Source: Accumulibacter sp.
GTDB taxonomy: Bacteria > Pseudomonadota > Gammaproteobacteria > Burkholderiales > Rhodocyclaceae
Length of the DNA: 24,432 bases
Direction: 5' to 3'
Assembly (NCBI GenBank): GCA_031284185.1
Contig: JAITAJ010000136.1
Location: 1 to 24,432, forward strand
Shown: positions 16,391-24,396 of the stretch, in pieces
Numbering within the stretch: the stretch's first letter is position 1
Layout: each line of letters starts with the position of its first letter
Program-made: the position numbers and the translations under genes
The notes under the pieces: generated by a model
What the model was told of the DNA's origin: nothing
The model's input: the letters and a program-made list of their open reading frames with translations, nothing else
The model's database searches: none

Positions 16391-17416
16391 ATGACCACAA
16401 TACACTATCAACCAATCAAATCCCTCGTGGATCGACATCAAACGAATGCGTTTTACATTGTCGACGAAAATGCCCTGCCCGAATCCACACGGTTTCCACA
16501 AGCAAAATCGATCATCCTGAAAAACGTGACGGAACGGAACAAGAATCTCGATCATGTTACGAGAATAATCGAGCAAATGCTTGAAATGGACGTGGACCGT
16601 GGTTCTACCCTGGTTGGGGTTGGTGGAGGGATTACCACGGACATCGTGGGATTCATAGCCTCGATTTACAATCGGGGAATGAATCGGCTCGTTCTCGTTC
16701 CGACAACATTATTGGGAATGATCGATGCCGCGATCGGTGGAAAAAACGGCGTGAATTTCAATCGCCTGAAAAATTACGTCGGAACCTTCCGGAATCCTGA
16801 TGAAATTTACATCGATTACACATTTCTCGATTCTCTCCCGAAAAAACACATCGACAACTCACTTGGAGAAATCATCAAATACAATCTCCTGGGTGTCGAC
16901 GTCCCCATATCGACGAACCCAATGGAAGTCGTTCCCAAGTGCGTCGAATATAAACAAAGAATCACAAATTCGGATTTTCATGATAGCGGAGACAGGCGGC
17001 TCTTGAATTTTGGACACACGATGGGTCATGCCTTTGAATCTTTGTCCGATATGTCTTCTCATGGATTCTTCGTTTTGTTGGGTTTGTTTCTGGAATTGCA
17101 ATTCTCAAAATACCAGAAAAAATCGACGTCGGAAAAATTCCTGAATTTCATCGACAGGAAATCCAGTGAAATAAAGGATCTGTTGTTGAACGTTTTCCCC
17201 GATGAAATGGCGGAGATCAAGGGGATGAAGATGGCCGATGTATGTGACCGAGTCATCCTGGACAAGAAGCGTTCTTCCGGGCTTATCGGAATGCCATTGC
17301 TGGATATCGATTGTGTCGTGAGGATCGAGGAGGTGAAGGTTGTCGATCTGATCCATTTCCTTTGTGTGAAAGAGGACCCTTTTTCTCATCTCGGCGAGAT
17401 TCCGGATCGTTTTTGA
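16391..17416 (+). CDS. 3-dehydroquinate synthase-like sugar phosphate cyclase
   Basis: The 341 aa protein has the dehydroquinate synthase fold: NAD-binding VGVGGGITTDIVGFIAS, VPTTLLGMIDAAIGGKNGVN, LGEIIKYN and LNFGHTMGHAFE. The zinc ligands of the fungal enzyme map to Glu160, His209 and His224, and Lys118, Asp112, Asn206 and Lys188 fit other active-site residues. Two departures are visible: the usual HGEAV is HGFFV, and about 20-30 N-terminal residues are missing. It is not beside aroK, the common aroB context, so it may be a paralog making another cyclitol or a second dehydroquinate synthase. Codon use is far AT-richer than its neighbours, suggesting transfer. The start is uncertain: the frame is open upstream to 16148 and no clear ribosome site precedes ATG 16391. 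It converges with pqiB. Confidence 0.85.
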   Translation: MTTIHYQPIKSLVDRHQTNAFYIVDENALPESTRFPQAKSIILKNVTERNKNLDHVTRIIEQMLEMDVDRGSTLVGVGGGITTDIVGFIASIYNRGMNRLVLVPTTLLGMIDAAIGGKNGVNFNRLKNYVGTFRNPDEIYIDYTFLDSLPKKHIDNSLGEIIKYNLLGVDVPISTNPMEVVPKCVEYKQRITNSDFHDSGDRRLLNFGHTMGHAFESLSDMSSHGFFVLLGLFLELQFSKYQKKSTSEKFLNFIDRKSSEIKDLLLNVFPDEMAEIKGMKMADVCDRVILDKKRSSGLIGMPLLDIDCVVRIEEVKVVDLIHFLCVKEDPFSHLGEIPDRF

Positions 17417-17478
17417 ATCCGGCAGGTCACGCCTATTGCGCGGAGCATTTCTGGGCGACTTCGCATGAAGGACTGCCG

Positions 17479-19218
17479 CTAATTTCTTTCCGGCTCCCGA
17501 GGCATGTCCGGTGCCGGCGACGGTGGAACGTCGACGTGCTCGTCCCGGCGGCCACGCAGCAGGGATTCCGGGTAACGCCCGAGAAAATCGGTCAACACGC
17601 GCAGCGAGCGGGCGGCGCGTTGCGCCTCTCGCAGCGTTTGGGTGAGATCGTGCCGCAGCGGCGCATCTTCCGCCAGCATCCCGTCCGCCGTGTCCAGGGT
17701 TCGCTGCGCGTCGCGCAGGGTTTTCACGGTTTCCGGCAACACCTGATCGTCGAGTTGCCTGAGCGCCCTGTCCAGAACGAGCAGCGTGCCATTCATATCC
17801 TTCAGCGCCGTATCGAGATTTTCGCCGATGCTCCCGAAGGGCAGCCCGTCGATCTTGTCGACGATGCGGCCCAGTTTCTTTCCGATGGCTTCGATGGGCA
17901 GCCTGTCGATCTTGCCGACGATGCTGGCAATTCGTTCCTGGATGTGGTCGAGGCCGCCGCTGGCCGTCGGCAGCGTCAACGGGCGCGCGGATTCGTCGAA
18001 TGCCACCTTCGGCGCGTTGGGCACGTATTCGATCGAGACGTAGAGCTGTCCGGTCAGCAGATTGCCGGAACGGGCCTGCGCGCGCAGGCCATGCGCGACC
18101 ATGTCGCTCAGAAATCCGGCGATCTGCCGCTGTGGGTCAGCGTCCGGTCTTTGCAGTTTTTTCAGTACGCGACCGAGCCGTTCGGGGTAGATCTGGATGC
18201 CGACCATGGTGAGGAAACGGCGCTTGACCTCATCGTAATCCAGTGTCATCGACACCACTTTTCCGAGGTTTACGCCCGAAAACAGTACCGGAGCGCCGAT
18301 GGACAGCCCCTGTAGCGGCTGCTCGAAGCAGAGCCGGATGTACTGCGCCGGGCCGTCGGGCGGCGCCATGGCGCTTGCCTGGTCGCTGGCCAGGACATAG
18401 CGCGCGTTCTCGGAAATGGGATCGCCGGGATTGTGCTCGGGCGTGGCGAAGGCGATGCCGCCCGAGACGATCGTGGCGATGGACTGGGTCTTGAGCCTGA
18501 ATCCATCCGCGCCCAGCGAGACATCCACGCCGCTGGCATTCCAGAAGCGGGTGTTTGAAGTGACGAAGCGGTCGTGAGGCGCGTCGATGAAAATTTGCAG
18601 CCTGACGCGTCGGCCATCCTCGTCGAGTCGAGAGGAGGTCACGCGGCCCACCTGGACGCGCCGGTAATATACCGGCGAGCCGATATCCAGAGAACCCAGG
18701 TCGTCGGTATGCAGAACGAAGGAGCGGCCCGGCGTGTCGCCGGACACGGCGGGCGGCGCCTCCAGGCCGGTGAATCTTTTGCTCGTCACGATGGAGGAAC
18801 CCCCGTCCACGCCGATGTAGGCGCCCGAGAGCAAGGTATCCACGCCCGATACGCCGTGGGTGCCGATGCGCGGACGCACGACCCAGAAGCGCGTGTCCGC
18901 GCGGGTCAGGTTTTCCGCCTTCTTATCCAGCGAGATCGTGGCGACGACGTGCGAGCCATCCTCGTCCAGCGTGATTTCGGAGACCATTCCCACGGTCACT
19001 TCCTTGAATTTGACCAGCGTCTTGCCGGCTTGCAAGCCGTTTGCCGTGCGGAAGGTGACGGAAATTTCCGGGCCGACCGACAGCCACGCGCGCGCCAGCA
19101 TCGACATTCCGATCAGCGCGGCCACCGCCGGCACCAGCCAGATCAGCGAGACGTGCCAGCGGCGGCGGATCATGGGAGGATCGCCGGGTTCCGGCATCCG
19201 TTCGGATTCCGCATTCAT
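17479..19218 (-). CDS. pqiB: Intermembrane transport protein PqiB (three MCE domains)
   Basis: PqiB forms stacked hexameric MCE rings that make a channel for lipids across the periplasm. The 579 aa protein has one N-terminal transmembrane helix (VSLIWLVPAVAALIGMSMLA, about residues 23-42) and three MCE domains, opening near ISVTFRTANGLQAGKTLVKF, SFVLHTDDLGSLDIGSPVYY and YIRLCFEQPLQGLSIGAPVL. A long C-terminal helical region (about 430-560), the needle-like coiled coil in E. coli PqiB, follows, then a proline-rich tail. Length is slightly above the E. coli protein. The ATG overlaps the preceding pqiA stop (ATGA). E. coli pqi is induced by superoxide; no such site is visible here. A PqiC lipoprotein gene is absent from the window. 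Confidence 0.95.
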   Translation of the reverse strand: MNAESERMPEPGDPPMIRRRWHVSLIWLVPAVAALIGMSMLARAWLSVGPEISVTFRTANGLQAGKTLVKFKEVTVGMVSEITLDEDGSHVVATISLDKKAENLTRADTRFWVVRPRIGTHGVSGVDTLLSGAYIGVDGGSSIVTSKRFTGLEAPPAVSGDTPGRSFVLHTDDLGSLDIGSPVYYRRVQVGRVTSSRLDEDGRRVRLQIFIDAPHDRFVTSNTRFWNASGVDVSLGADGFRLKTQSIATIVSGGIAFATPEHNPGDPISENARYVLASDQASAMAPPDGPAQYIRLCFEQPLQGLSIGAPVLFSGVNLGKVVSMTLDYDEVKRRFLTMVGIQIYPERLGRVLKKLQRPDADPQRQIAGFLSDMVAHGLRAQARSGNLLTGQLYVSIEYVPNAPKVAFDESARPLTLPTASGGLDHIQERIASIVGKIDRLPIEAIGKKLGRIVDKIDGLPFGSIGENLDTALKDMNGTLLVLDRALRQLDDQVLPETVKTLRDAQRTLDTADGMLAEDAPLRHDLTQTLREAQRAARSLRVLTDFLGRYPESLLRGRRDEHVDVPPSPAPDMPREPERN

Positions 19219-19838
19219 TCGTCGTCACCATCCCAGGTCAGGCGAGGGTCGAAGCTCATCGCCGAAAGCATGGTCAGGATCACCACCACGCCGAAAAACA
19301 GAATGCCGATGCGCGGTTCGATGTCGCTCAGCGCCTGGAATCTGACCAGCGCCGAGACGATCGCCACGACCGCCACGTCGAGCATCGACCAGTAACCGAA
19401 AAGCTCGATCAGGCGATAGAGCCTGGCGCGCTCGCGCATCGCGCGGACGCTGCGCCGCCGCGCGCTGGTCAGCAACAGCCCGATGGTCAGGAATTTGGCG
19501 CACGGCACGGCAATACTGGCGATGAAGATCACCAGCGCGATTTCGTAGGAACCGCTTCGCCAGAACTCGATGACGCCGCTCATGATGGTGCTCTCGCCGC
19601 CCCTGCCGAACAGACGGGTGTACATGACCGGCAGCGCGTTGGCCGGAATGTAAAGGATCAGCGCGGCGATGAGCAAGGCCCAGGCGCGCGCGACGCTGTC
19701 GGGGCGCCGGCGGCGCAGCGCCGCCCCGCAGCGAGGGCAGCGGGCGTTCCCGGATTCGTCCAGCGTGTCCTCGCACACCAGTCCGCAGCCGTGGCAGGCC
19801 ACGACCCGGAGCTGACGCGCCCGGGGTATCTCGTTCAC
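19215..19838 (-). CDS. pqiA: PqiA-type membrane protein, C-terminal-half equivalent
   Basis: This 207 aa protein equals one half of E. coli PqiA, the inner-membrane partner of PqiB. It begins with a four-cysteine, probably metal-binding module (CHGCGLVCED, then ARCPRCGAAL), followed by about four membrane helices, for example WALLIAALILYIPANALPVM and IALVIFIASIAVPCAKFLTI, and the family stretch RLIELFGYWSMLDVAVVAIV. The start is a GTG at 19838 that overlaps the stop of the upstream half gene by four bases (GTGA); no better start is in frame. It overlaps pqiB by four bases. Together the two halves rebuild the normal two-domain PqiA. Confidence 0.92.
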   Translation of the reverse strand: MNEIPRARQLRVVACHGCGLVCEDTLDESGNARCPRCGAALRRRRPDSVARAWALLIAALILYIPANALPVMYTRLFGRGGESTIMSGVIEFWRSGSYEIALVIFIASIAVPCAKFLTIGLLLTSARRRSVRAMRERARLYRLIELFGYWSMLDVAVVAIVSALVRFQALSDIEPRIGILFFGVVVILTMLSAMSFDPRLTWDGDDE

Positions 19839-20461
19839 TCTTCGGCTCCGAGCGGCGGTCTGGGTTCGGTCAATTCCCACAGCCGATGGACGTCCCGGTT
19901 GGCGATCAGCGTGATCAGCACCATCAGCCCGGCCATCGCCCAGAACCCGGCGCCAGGGGCCACCTGCAGGAAATGGGAGAGTTTGACCACGGCCACCAGA
20001 ATGCCGAGCAGGCAGACCTCGACCATGCTCCACGGGCGCAACGCGGCGAGCGCGCGCATCGCCGGCGCGAAACCGGGCGCGCGGCGACCCGCGCGGGCGT
20101 AAACCAGCACCCAGGCCAGCAGGCCGATCTGCGCGCAGGGCAGCACGATGATCGACAGGGCGAAGGGCGCGGCGATGATCGTGATCGGGCCTTGCGCCAG
20201 CGCGCTGGCCGAATCCCAGAGCGTGGCATCGTTGCGCATCCCCTGAAAGCCGATGCGGATGATGGGGCAGACGTTGGCGATGACGAAGGTGATGGCCGCG
20301 GCGAGCGTCAAGGCCAGCCAGTGATCGACGTCGTAGCGCCGGGCACGGTAGAGAATCGCGGCGCATCGACCGCATTGCGCCGCTTCACCCGCGGCCAGGG
20401 GACGGCGCCGGTAGACGCTGTCGCAATGCTCACAAACGATCAAGTCGGAAAAAGTTTTCAT
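19835..20461 (-). CDS. pqiA: PqiA-type membrane protein, N-terminal-half equivalent
   Basis: This 208 aa protein is the first gene of the pqi operon. It has a four-cysteine module (VCEHCDSVYRR and AAQCGRCAAIL), then membrane helices such as LALTLAAAITFVIANVCPII and ITIIAAPFALSIIVLPCAQI, and the motif LRPWSMVEVCLLGILVAVVK, which mirrors the FGYWSMLDV stretch of its sister. The ATG at 20461 follows GGAA by about 5 bases. The protein presumably pairs with the second half to form the PqiA component of the MCE lipid transport complex. Split pqiA genes are common in betaproteobacteria as far as I recall, so this is likely lineage-typical. Confidence 0.92.
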   Translation of the reverse strand: MKTFSDLIVCEHCDSVYRRRPLAAGEAAQCGRCAAILYRARRYDVDHWLALTLAAAITFVIANVCPIIRIGFQGMRNDATLWDSASALAQGPITIIAAPFALSIIVLPCAQIGLLAWVLVYARAGRRAPGFAPAMRALAALRPWSMVEVCLLGILVAVVKLSHFLQVAPGAGFWAMAGLMVLITLIANRDVHRLWELTEPRPPLGAEE

Positions 20462-20633
20462 GCGCGTTCCAGTATCAGGTCGCCGCCAGCGCCCCCGGCA
20501 CCGCCTTCCATCGCCGCGACGGCATGGGTCGTGGCCCGGAAACGCAAGCGCCGTGAACGGCGAGAGCTTCGGGTTTCACGTATCCTCCGTCCTTGCCGCG
20601 AAGTGGAAATGGTAACACCGTCGCGCGTCTTGC

Positions 20634-20663
20634 TTGGCGCGCGGCATGGTTCTGAGATACATT
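20634..20663 (+). promoter_or_regulatory. Weak candidate promoter of the small exported protein gene
   Basis: TTGGCG (20634-20639) and TACATT (20658-20663) are separated by 18 bases, 25 bases ahead of the ATG of the small exported protein. The matches to consensus are moderate. The rest of the 226-base divergent spacer to pqiA shows no convincing minus-strand promoter. Confidence 0.3.
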
Positions 20664-20687
20664 GTCTGCCGGGAGGATGAAAGATCA

Positions 20688-21032
20688 ATGTTGCCGAAAG
20701 GGTTGATAGCGTTTCTGGTCCTGCAACTGGCGTCGTGCGCGCAAGCCGCGACCGTGCCCAGGATGCTGGGGTTCGACGATAATTCCTGTCAGGCCTGGGT
20801 CGAATCGAAGGTGGACCCGGAGCGGCGCGGGGAGTATCTGGCCTGGGCGCGTGGCTTCCTGAGCGGCCACAACTATGCGAACCAGAAGCAGCAGGTCTCG
20901 GATATCTCGCGTGGCACGGTGGAAATGTTCATCGAGCGCTTCTGTCGCGACAAACCCGCCGCGCCATTCACCGATGCCATTTACCGCATGAGCGACCAAT
21001 ACTCGGGACGGGGAACGGCGATCACCCGATAG
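20688..21032 (+). CDS. Small exported protein, weakly Rap1a/Tai-like
   Basis: The 114 aa product has an N-terminal export signal (MLPKGLIAFLVLQLASCAQA) that could be cut after AQA or processed as a lipoprotein at Cys17, since LASC fits a lipobox. The mature part keeps a pattern of Cys (NSCQAW), WARGFLSGHN and EMFIERFCRDKP, similar to small periplasmic proteins of the Rap1a/Tai immunity or HdeA-like sort with two cysteines likely in a disulfide. This is recognition of pattern only, and no toxin gene is nearby. GGGAGG lies 11 bases before the ATG. It diverges from pqiA and precedes tRNA-Ser. Function not known. Confidence 0.75.
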   Translation: MLPKGLIAFLVLQLASCAQAATVPRMLGFDDNSCQAWVESKVDPERRGEYLAWARGFLSGHNYANQKQQVSDISRGTVEMFIERFCRDKPAAPFTDAIYRMSDQYSGRGTAITR

Positions 21033-21047
21033 GCGGAAGACGGACAG

Positions 21048-21075
21048 TTTTCCGGCCTCCGAATCATGCTAGAAT
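21048..21075 (+). promoter_or_regulatory. Candidate promoter of tRNA-Ser
   Basis: TTTTCC (21048-21053) and TAGAAT (21070-21075) are 16 bases apart. The -10 fits TATAAT in five of six positions, the -35 is poor. Transcription would start about 6 bases before the tRNA 5' end, and GC-rich bases resembling a stringent discriminator (CCCCCTCC) follow the -10. Confidence 0.45.
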
Positions 21076-21087
21076 CCCCCTCCGACT

Positions 21088-21177
21088 GGAGAGGTGGCAG
21101 AGTGGTCGATTGTACCTGACTCGAAATCAGGCGATGTCACACGACATCCGAGGGTTCGAATCCCTCCCTCTCCGCCA
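21088..21177 (+). tRNA. tRNA-Ser (anticodon CGA, reads UCG)
   Basis: The 90-base gene folds as a class II tRNA. The acceptor strands GGAGAGG and CCTCTCC pair fully, with discriminator G and an encoded CCA (21175-21177). The anticodon stem CCTGA/TCAGG encloses loop CTCGAAA with CGA at 21122-21124. The long variable arm GATGTC-ACAC-GACATC is typical of serine. The T arm is GAGGG-TTCGAAT-CCCTC. It reads a serine codon common in this GC-rich genome. No introns or odd bases. Confidence 0.97.
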
Positions 21178-21316
21178 GTATGAATTTGCTAGAATCAAAA
21201 ACTCAGAAAAACAGGAAACACAGGCTCATCCGCCACACCGGCGCGAGCCCGTGTTCGGCGGGTCGGCGGTGGGTCGATTTTCCTGGACTTCGGCGTTCGC
21301 CGGACTGCCGGACTAC

Positions 21317-21338
21317 GATTCCAGGTTTGATTGGAATC
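21317..21338 (+). promoter_or_regulatory. Inverted repeat in the leader of ppdK
   Basis: GATTCCA and TGGAATC make a perfect 7-base-pair stem with the 8-base loop GGTTTGAT, about 107 bases before the ppdK start. The 268-base gap between the tRNA and ppdK otherwise shows no gene. The repeat could be an operator or an mRNA hairpin; no T-run follows, so it is not a typical terminator. Confidence 0.3.
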
Positions 21339-21445
21339 CTCCGGCCATTGGCCGCCGGCGAGGAAGGACGACGATGGCGATGGCGGCTGGTTTGCCCGAG
21401 TGAACCGTTTCTCGTTGCTGTTCATCCATTGTTGATTGGGGGGCT

Positions 21446-24178
21446 ATGTCGAAGAAAGCAGTTTACGTGTTCGGTCCGGCAAGGACCGATGGTGCCGCCA
21501 ACATGAAGAATAGCCTGGGCGGCAAGGGAGCCAATCTCGCCGAGATGTGTCGGCTGGGCATTCCCGTTCCACCGGGTCTGACGATCAGCGCGGAAATCTG
21601 CGCGATCTATGCCAGGCATGGGGCCAACGTCGTCAGGAAGCTGATCGAGGAAGAAGTCCTCGCGGGCATCGCCTTCATCGAGAATGAATTTGGCAAGAAA
21701 TTCGGCAATGCCGCCGATCCGCTGCTGGTATCCGTGCGCTCCGGCTCGCGCGTGTCCATGCCGGGCATGATGGACACCATCCTCAACCTCGGCCTCAACG
21801 AAGAAGCCATCCCGGGGCTGGCCGCCGCATTTGGCAACGAGCGTTTCGCCTGGGACTCCTACCGCCGTTTCATCCAGATGTACGGCGACGTGGTCATGGG
21901 GCTGAAACCGGCATCGAAGGAAGACCCCGATCCGTTCGAGGAAATCATCGACAGGATCAAGACGGAGAAAGGCGTCAGGCTCGATACGCAACTCGACCTC
22001 GGCGATCTCAGGCGCATGGCTTCGGAATTCAAGGCGCTGATCGCCGGGCGTCTCGACCGCGCGTTCCCGGACGACCCGTGGGAACAGCTATGGGGCGCCA
22101 TCATGGGCGTATTTGAAAGCTGGAACAACGAGCGCGCCAAACTTTACCGCAAGATGCACCACATTCCCGACGCCTGGGGCACGGCGGTCAGCGTCCAGTC
22201 GATGGTGTTCGGCAACCTGGGCGGCAAGAGCGGCTCCGGGGTGGCCGTCACGCGCGACACCGTATCGGGCGAAGACATCTTCAACGGCGAGTTCCTGCTC
22301 GACGCCCAGGGCGAGGACGTCGTGGCCGGCATCCGGACGCCGCAGCAGATCACTCTGGAAGGCTCGCGCCGCTGGGCCAGGCTCGCTCAGGTCAGCGAAG
22401 AGGATCGTCGCGCCCAGCGCCCGTCGATGGAAGAGTTGATGCCGGAAATCCATCGGCAGTTGCTGGAGACGGAAACGATACTGGAGAACCACTACAGGGA
22501 CATGCAGAACATCGAGTTCACCATCCAGGAAGGCAGGCTGTGGATCTTGCAGACCCACTCCGCCAAGCGGACCGGCGCGGCCATGGTGCGTGTGGCGATG
22601 GAAATGCTCGAACAGGGCATGATCGACGAGAAGACCGCCATGTTGCGCGTTACGCCGGATCGACTCGACGAATTGCTGCACCCGGTGTTCGATCATGCCG
22701 CGCTGGCCAACGCGCGCGTCATCACCCGTGGCCTGCCGGCTTCGCCGGGCGCGTCGACCGGCCAGATCGTGTTTTTTCCCGATGAGGCCGAGCAATGGGC
22801 GCGGAGCGAGTTCGACGTCATCCTGGTGCGCCGGGAGACCTCGCCGGAAGACTTGCGCGGCATAGCCGCCGCCAGGGGAATCCTGACGGCGCACGGCGGC
22901 ATGACCTCGCACGCCGCCGTGATGGCGCGTGGCATGGGCAAGTGCTGCATCTCGGGCGCCGGAACCATCCACATCGACCCCAAGGCGCGCACGATGAGCG
23001 TCGGCGACAGGGTATACAAGGAAGGCGACTGGATTTCGCTCGATGGATCGAGCGGTCTGGTCTATGAAGGCAAGATATCGACCCGGAACGCCGACCTTTC
23101 GCCCGATTTCGACAAATTGATGGGCATTGCCGAGCGTTACAAGAAGCTCGCCGTGCGCGCCAACGCCGATACGCCGGAAGATGCCCGCATGGCGCGCAAT
23201 TTCGGCGCCGTCGGCATCGGTCTGTGCCGTACCGAGCACATGTTCTTTGAAGGCGACCGCATCAAGGCCATGCGCGAAATGATCCTGGCCAAGGACGAAA
23301 CGGGGCGTCACCGCGCCCTGGCCAGGTTGCTGCCGATGCAGCGCGACGACTTTGAAGGCATCTTCACCGCCATGGACGGTCTGCCCGTCACCATCTGTCT
23401 GCTCGATCCGCCGCTCCACGAGTTTCTGCCGCAGGATGACGTCAGCCAGCGTGAAATGGCCATCGAAATGAGCCTGAGCTACGAAGACATCAAGCGTCGC
23501 GTCGATGAGCTGCACGAAGCCAACCCGATGATGGGGCACCGTGGTTGCCGTCTTGGCATCACCTACCCGGAGATCACCGAGATGCAGGCGCGCGCCATCT
23601 TTGAAGCAGCGATCAACGTCAAGGCGTGTGGCATCGTCCCGAAGGTCGAGATCATGGTCCCGATGGTCGGCACGGTGCGTGAGTTCGACTCGCAGGCCAG
23701 AGTGATCCGCGGCGTGGCGGAGCTCGTGTTCGCCAGGCATGGTTCGACCGTCGACTACATGGTGGGCGCCATGATCGAGACGCCGCGTAGCGCGCTGGTG
23801 GCCGACAACATCGGTCGGCAGGCCGAATTCTTTTCGTTCGGCACCAACGACCTGACGCAGATGACGTTCGGTTTCTCGCGTGACGACGTGGGAAAATTCC
23901 TGCTCCCTTATCTGAAGGCCGGCATGTACACACAGGACCCGTTCCAGTCGATCGACCAGGAAAGCGTTGGCCAGTTGATCAGGATGGGTGTCGAGAAGGG
24001 CCGTTCGGTGCGTCCGGACATCCGCCTGGGAGTCTGCGGAGAGCACGGCGGCGATCCGGCCTCGATCGAATTCTTCCACCGTGTGGGGATCGATTACGTG
24101 AGCTGTTCGCCGTTCCGCGTGCCGATCGCGCGTCTGGCCGCCGCGCAGGCCGCCGTCGCCGACACCGTCGTCGAGTGA
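21446..24178 (+). CDS. ppdK: Pyruvate, phosphate dikinase
   Basis: PPDK interconverts pyruvate, ATP and phosphate with phosphoenolpyruvate, AMP and pyrophosphate, serving gluconeogenesis or a reversible glycolysis. The 910 aa protein has the N-terminal ATP-grasp domain (LGGKGANLAEMCRLGIPVPP, LLVSVRSGSRVSMPGMMDTI), the swivelling phosphohistidine domain with His489 in GGMTSHAAVMARGMGK, and the C-terminal PEP-binding TIM barrel with GLCRTEHMFF, MIETPRSAL, FFSFGTNDLTQMTFGFSRDD and Cys864 in GVCGEHGGDP. It is complete, at the long end of the family. A run of G lies just before ATG 21446. It is monocistronic, followed by a strong hairpin. A PPDK regulatory protein gene is not in the window. Confidence 0.98.
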   Translation: MSKKAVYVFGPARTDGAANMKNSLGGKGANLAEMCRLGIPVPPGLTISAEICAIYARHGANVVRKLIEEEVLAGIAFIENEFGKKFGNAADPLLVSVRSGSRVSMPGMMDTILNLGLNEEAIPGLAAAFGNERFAWDSYRRFIQMYGDVVMGLKPASKEDPDPFEEIIDRIKTEKGVRLDTQLDLGDLRRMASEFKALIAGRLDRAFPDDPWEQLWGAIMGVFESWNNERAKLYRKMHHIPDAWGTAVSVQSMVFGNLGGKSGSGVAVTRDTVSGEDIFNGEFLLDAQGEDVVAGIRTPQQITLEGSRRWARLAQVSEEDRRAQRPSMEELMPEIHRQLLETETILENHYRDMQNIEFTIQEGRLWILQTHSAKRTGAAMVRVAMEMLEQGMIDEKTAMLRVTPDRLDELLHPVFDHAALANARVITRGLPASPGASTGQIVFFPDEAEQWARSEFDVILVRRETSPEDLRGIAAARGILTAHGGMTSHAAVMARGMGKCCISGAGTIHIDPKARTMSVGDRVYKEGDWISLDGSSGLVYEGKISTRNADLSPDFDKLMGIAERYKKLAVRANADTPEDARMARNFGAVGIGLCRTEHMFFEGDRIKAMREMILAKDETGRHRALARLLPMQRDDFEGIFTAMDGLPVTICLLDPPLHEFLPQDDVSQREMAIEMSLSYEDIKRRVDELHEANPMMGHRGCRLGITYPEITEMQARAIFEAAINVKACGIVPKVEIMVPMVGTVREFDSQARVIRGVAELVFARHGSTVDYMVGAMIETPRSALVADNIGRQAEFFSFGTNDLTQMTFGFSRDDVGKFLLPYLKAGMYTQDPFQSIDQESVGQLIRMGVEKGRSVRPDIRLGVCGEHGGDPASIEFFHRVGIDYVSCSPFRVPIARLAAAQAAVADTVVE

Positions 24179-24182
24179 GGCC

Positions 24183-24213
24183 GATCCCGCCGGCTCGGCG
24201 ACCCGGCGGGATC
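24183..24213 (+). terminator. Strong hairpin after ppdK
   Basis: GATCCCGCCGG and CCGGCGGGATC form a perfect 11-base-pair stem with a 9-base loop, starting 4 bases after the ppdK stop. A T-run is lacking directly after it, so termination may be Rho-assisted or the stem may protect the 3' end of the message. Confidence 0.55.
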
Positions 24214-24364
24214 AGCGGCTCACACTCCCCTGTCTTCTGTCTTCCAAAATATTTGTCTTTCCGGGTTGCGCCGCTTGATGAAGCGTGCTATCGTCGCGCC
24301 CTGATTCGGAACGACGGCGAGAAAATAATCGCCGACGAGACCGAAAAAAAACATGAAAAAACAC

Positions 24365-24392
24365 TTGACATCATGGATTATGCCAACATAAT
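24365..24392 (+). promoter_or_regulatory. Near-consensus sigma-70 promoter at the right edge
   Basis: A perfect TTGACA (24365-24370), a 16-base spacer and CATAAT (24387-24392, five of six) make the best promoter in the window. Just ahead lie A-tracts (eight and six A) that resemble an UP element. Transcription would begin near 24399, inside the GCAA repeat. The gene it drives lies beyond the edge. Confidence 0.7.
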
Positions 24393-24396
24393 CGTT

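Noticed and set aside
20458..20688. A 76-codon minus-strand frame that ends in an ATGA overlap with pqiA
   Set aside because: The overlap is tempting, but the sequence is Arg/Ser-rich, has no family match and no ribosome site, and it fills the promoter-bearing divergent spacer.
22088..24079. A 663-codon open frame on the minus strand inside ppdK
   Set aside because: It lies wholly within a complete PPDK gene on the other strand and has the Arg/His/Asp-rich composition of a codon shadow.
24353..24391. Short peptide frame starting ATGAAAAAACAC before the right-edge promoter
   Set aside because: Only 12 codons to a TAA, no ribosome site, and it overlaps the promoter hexamers.
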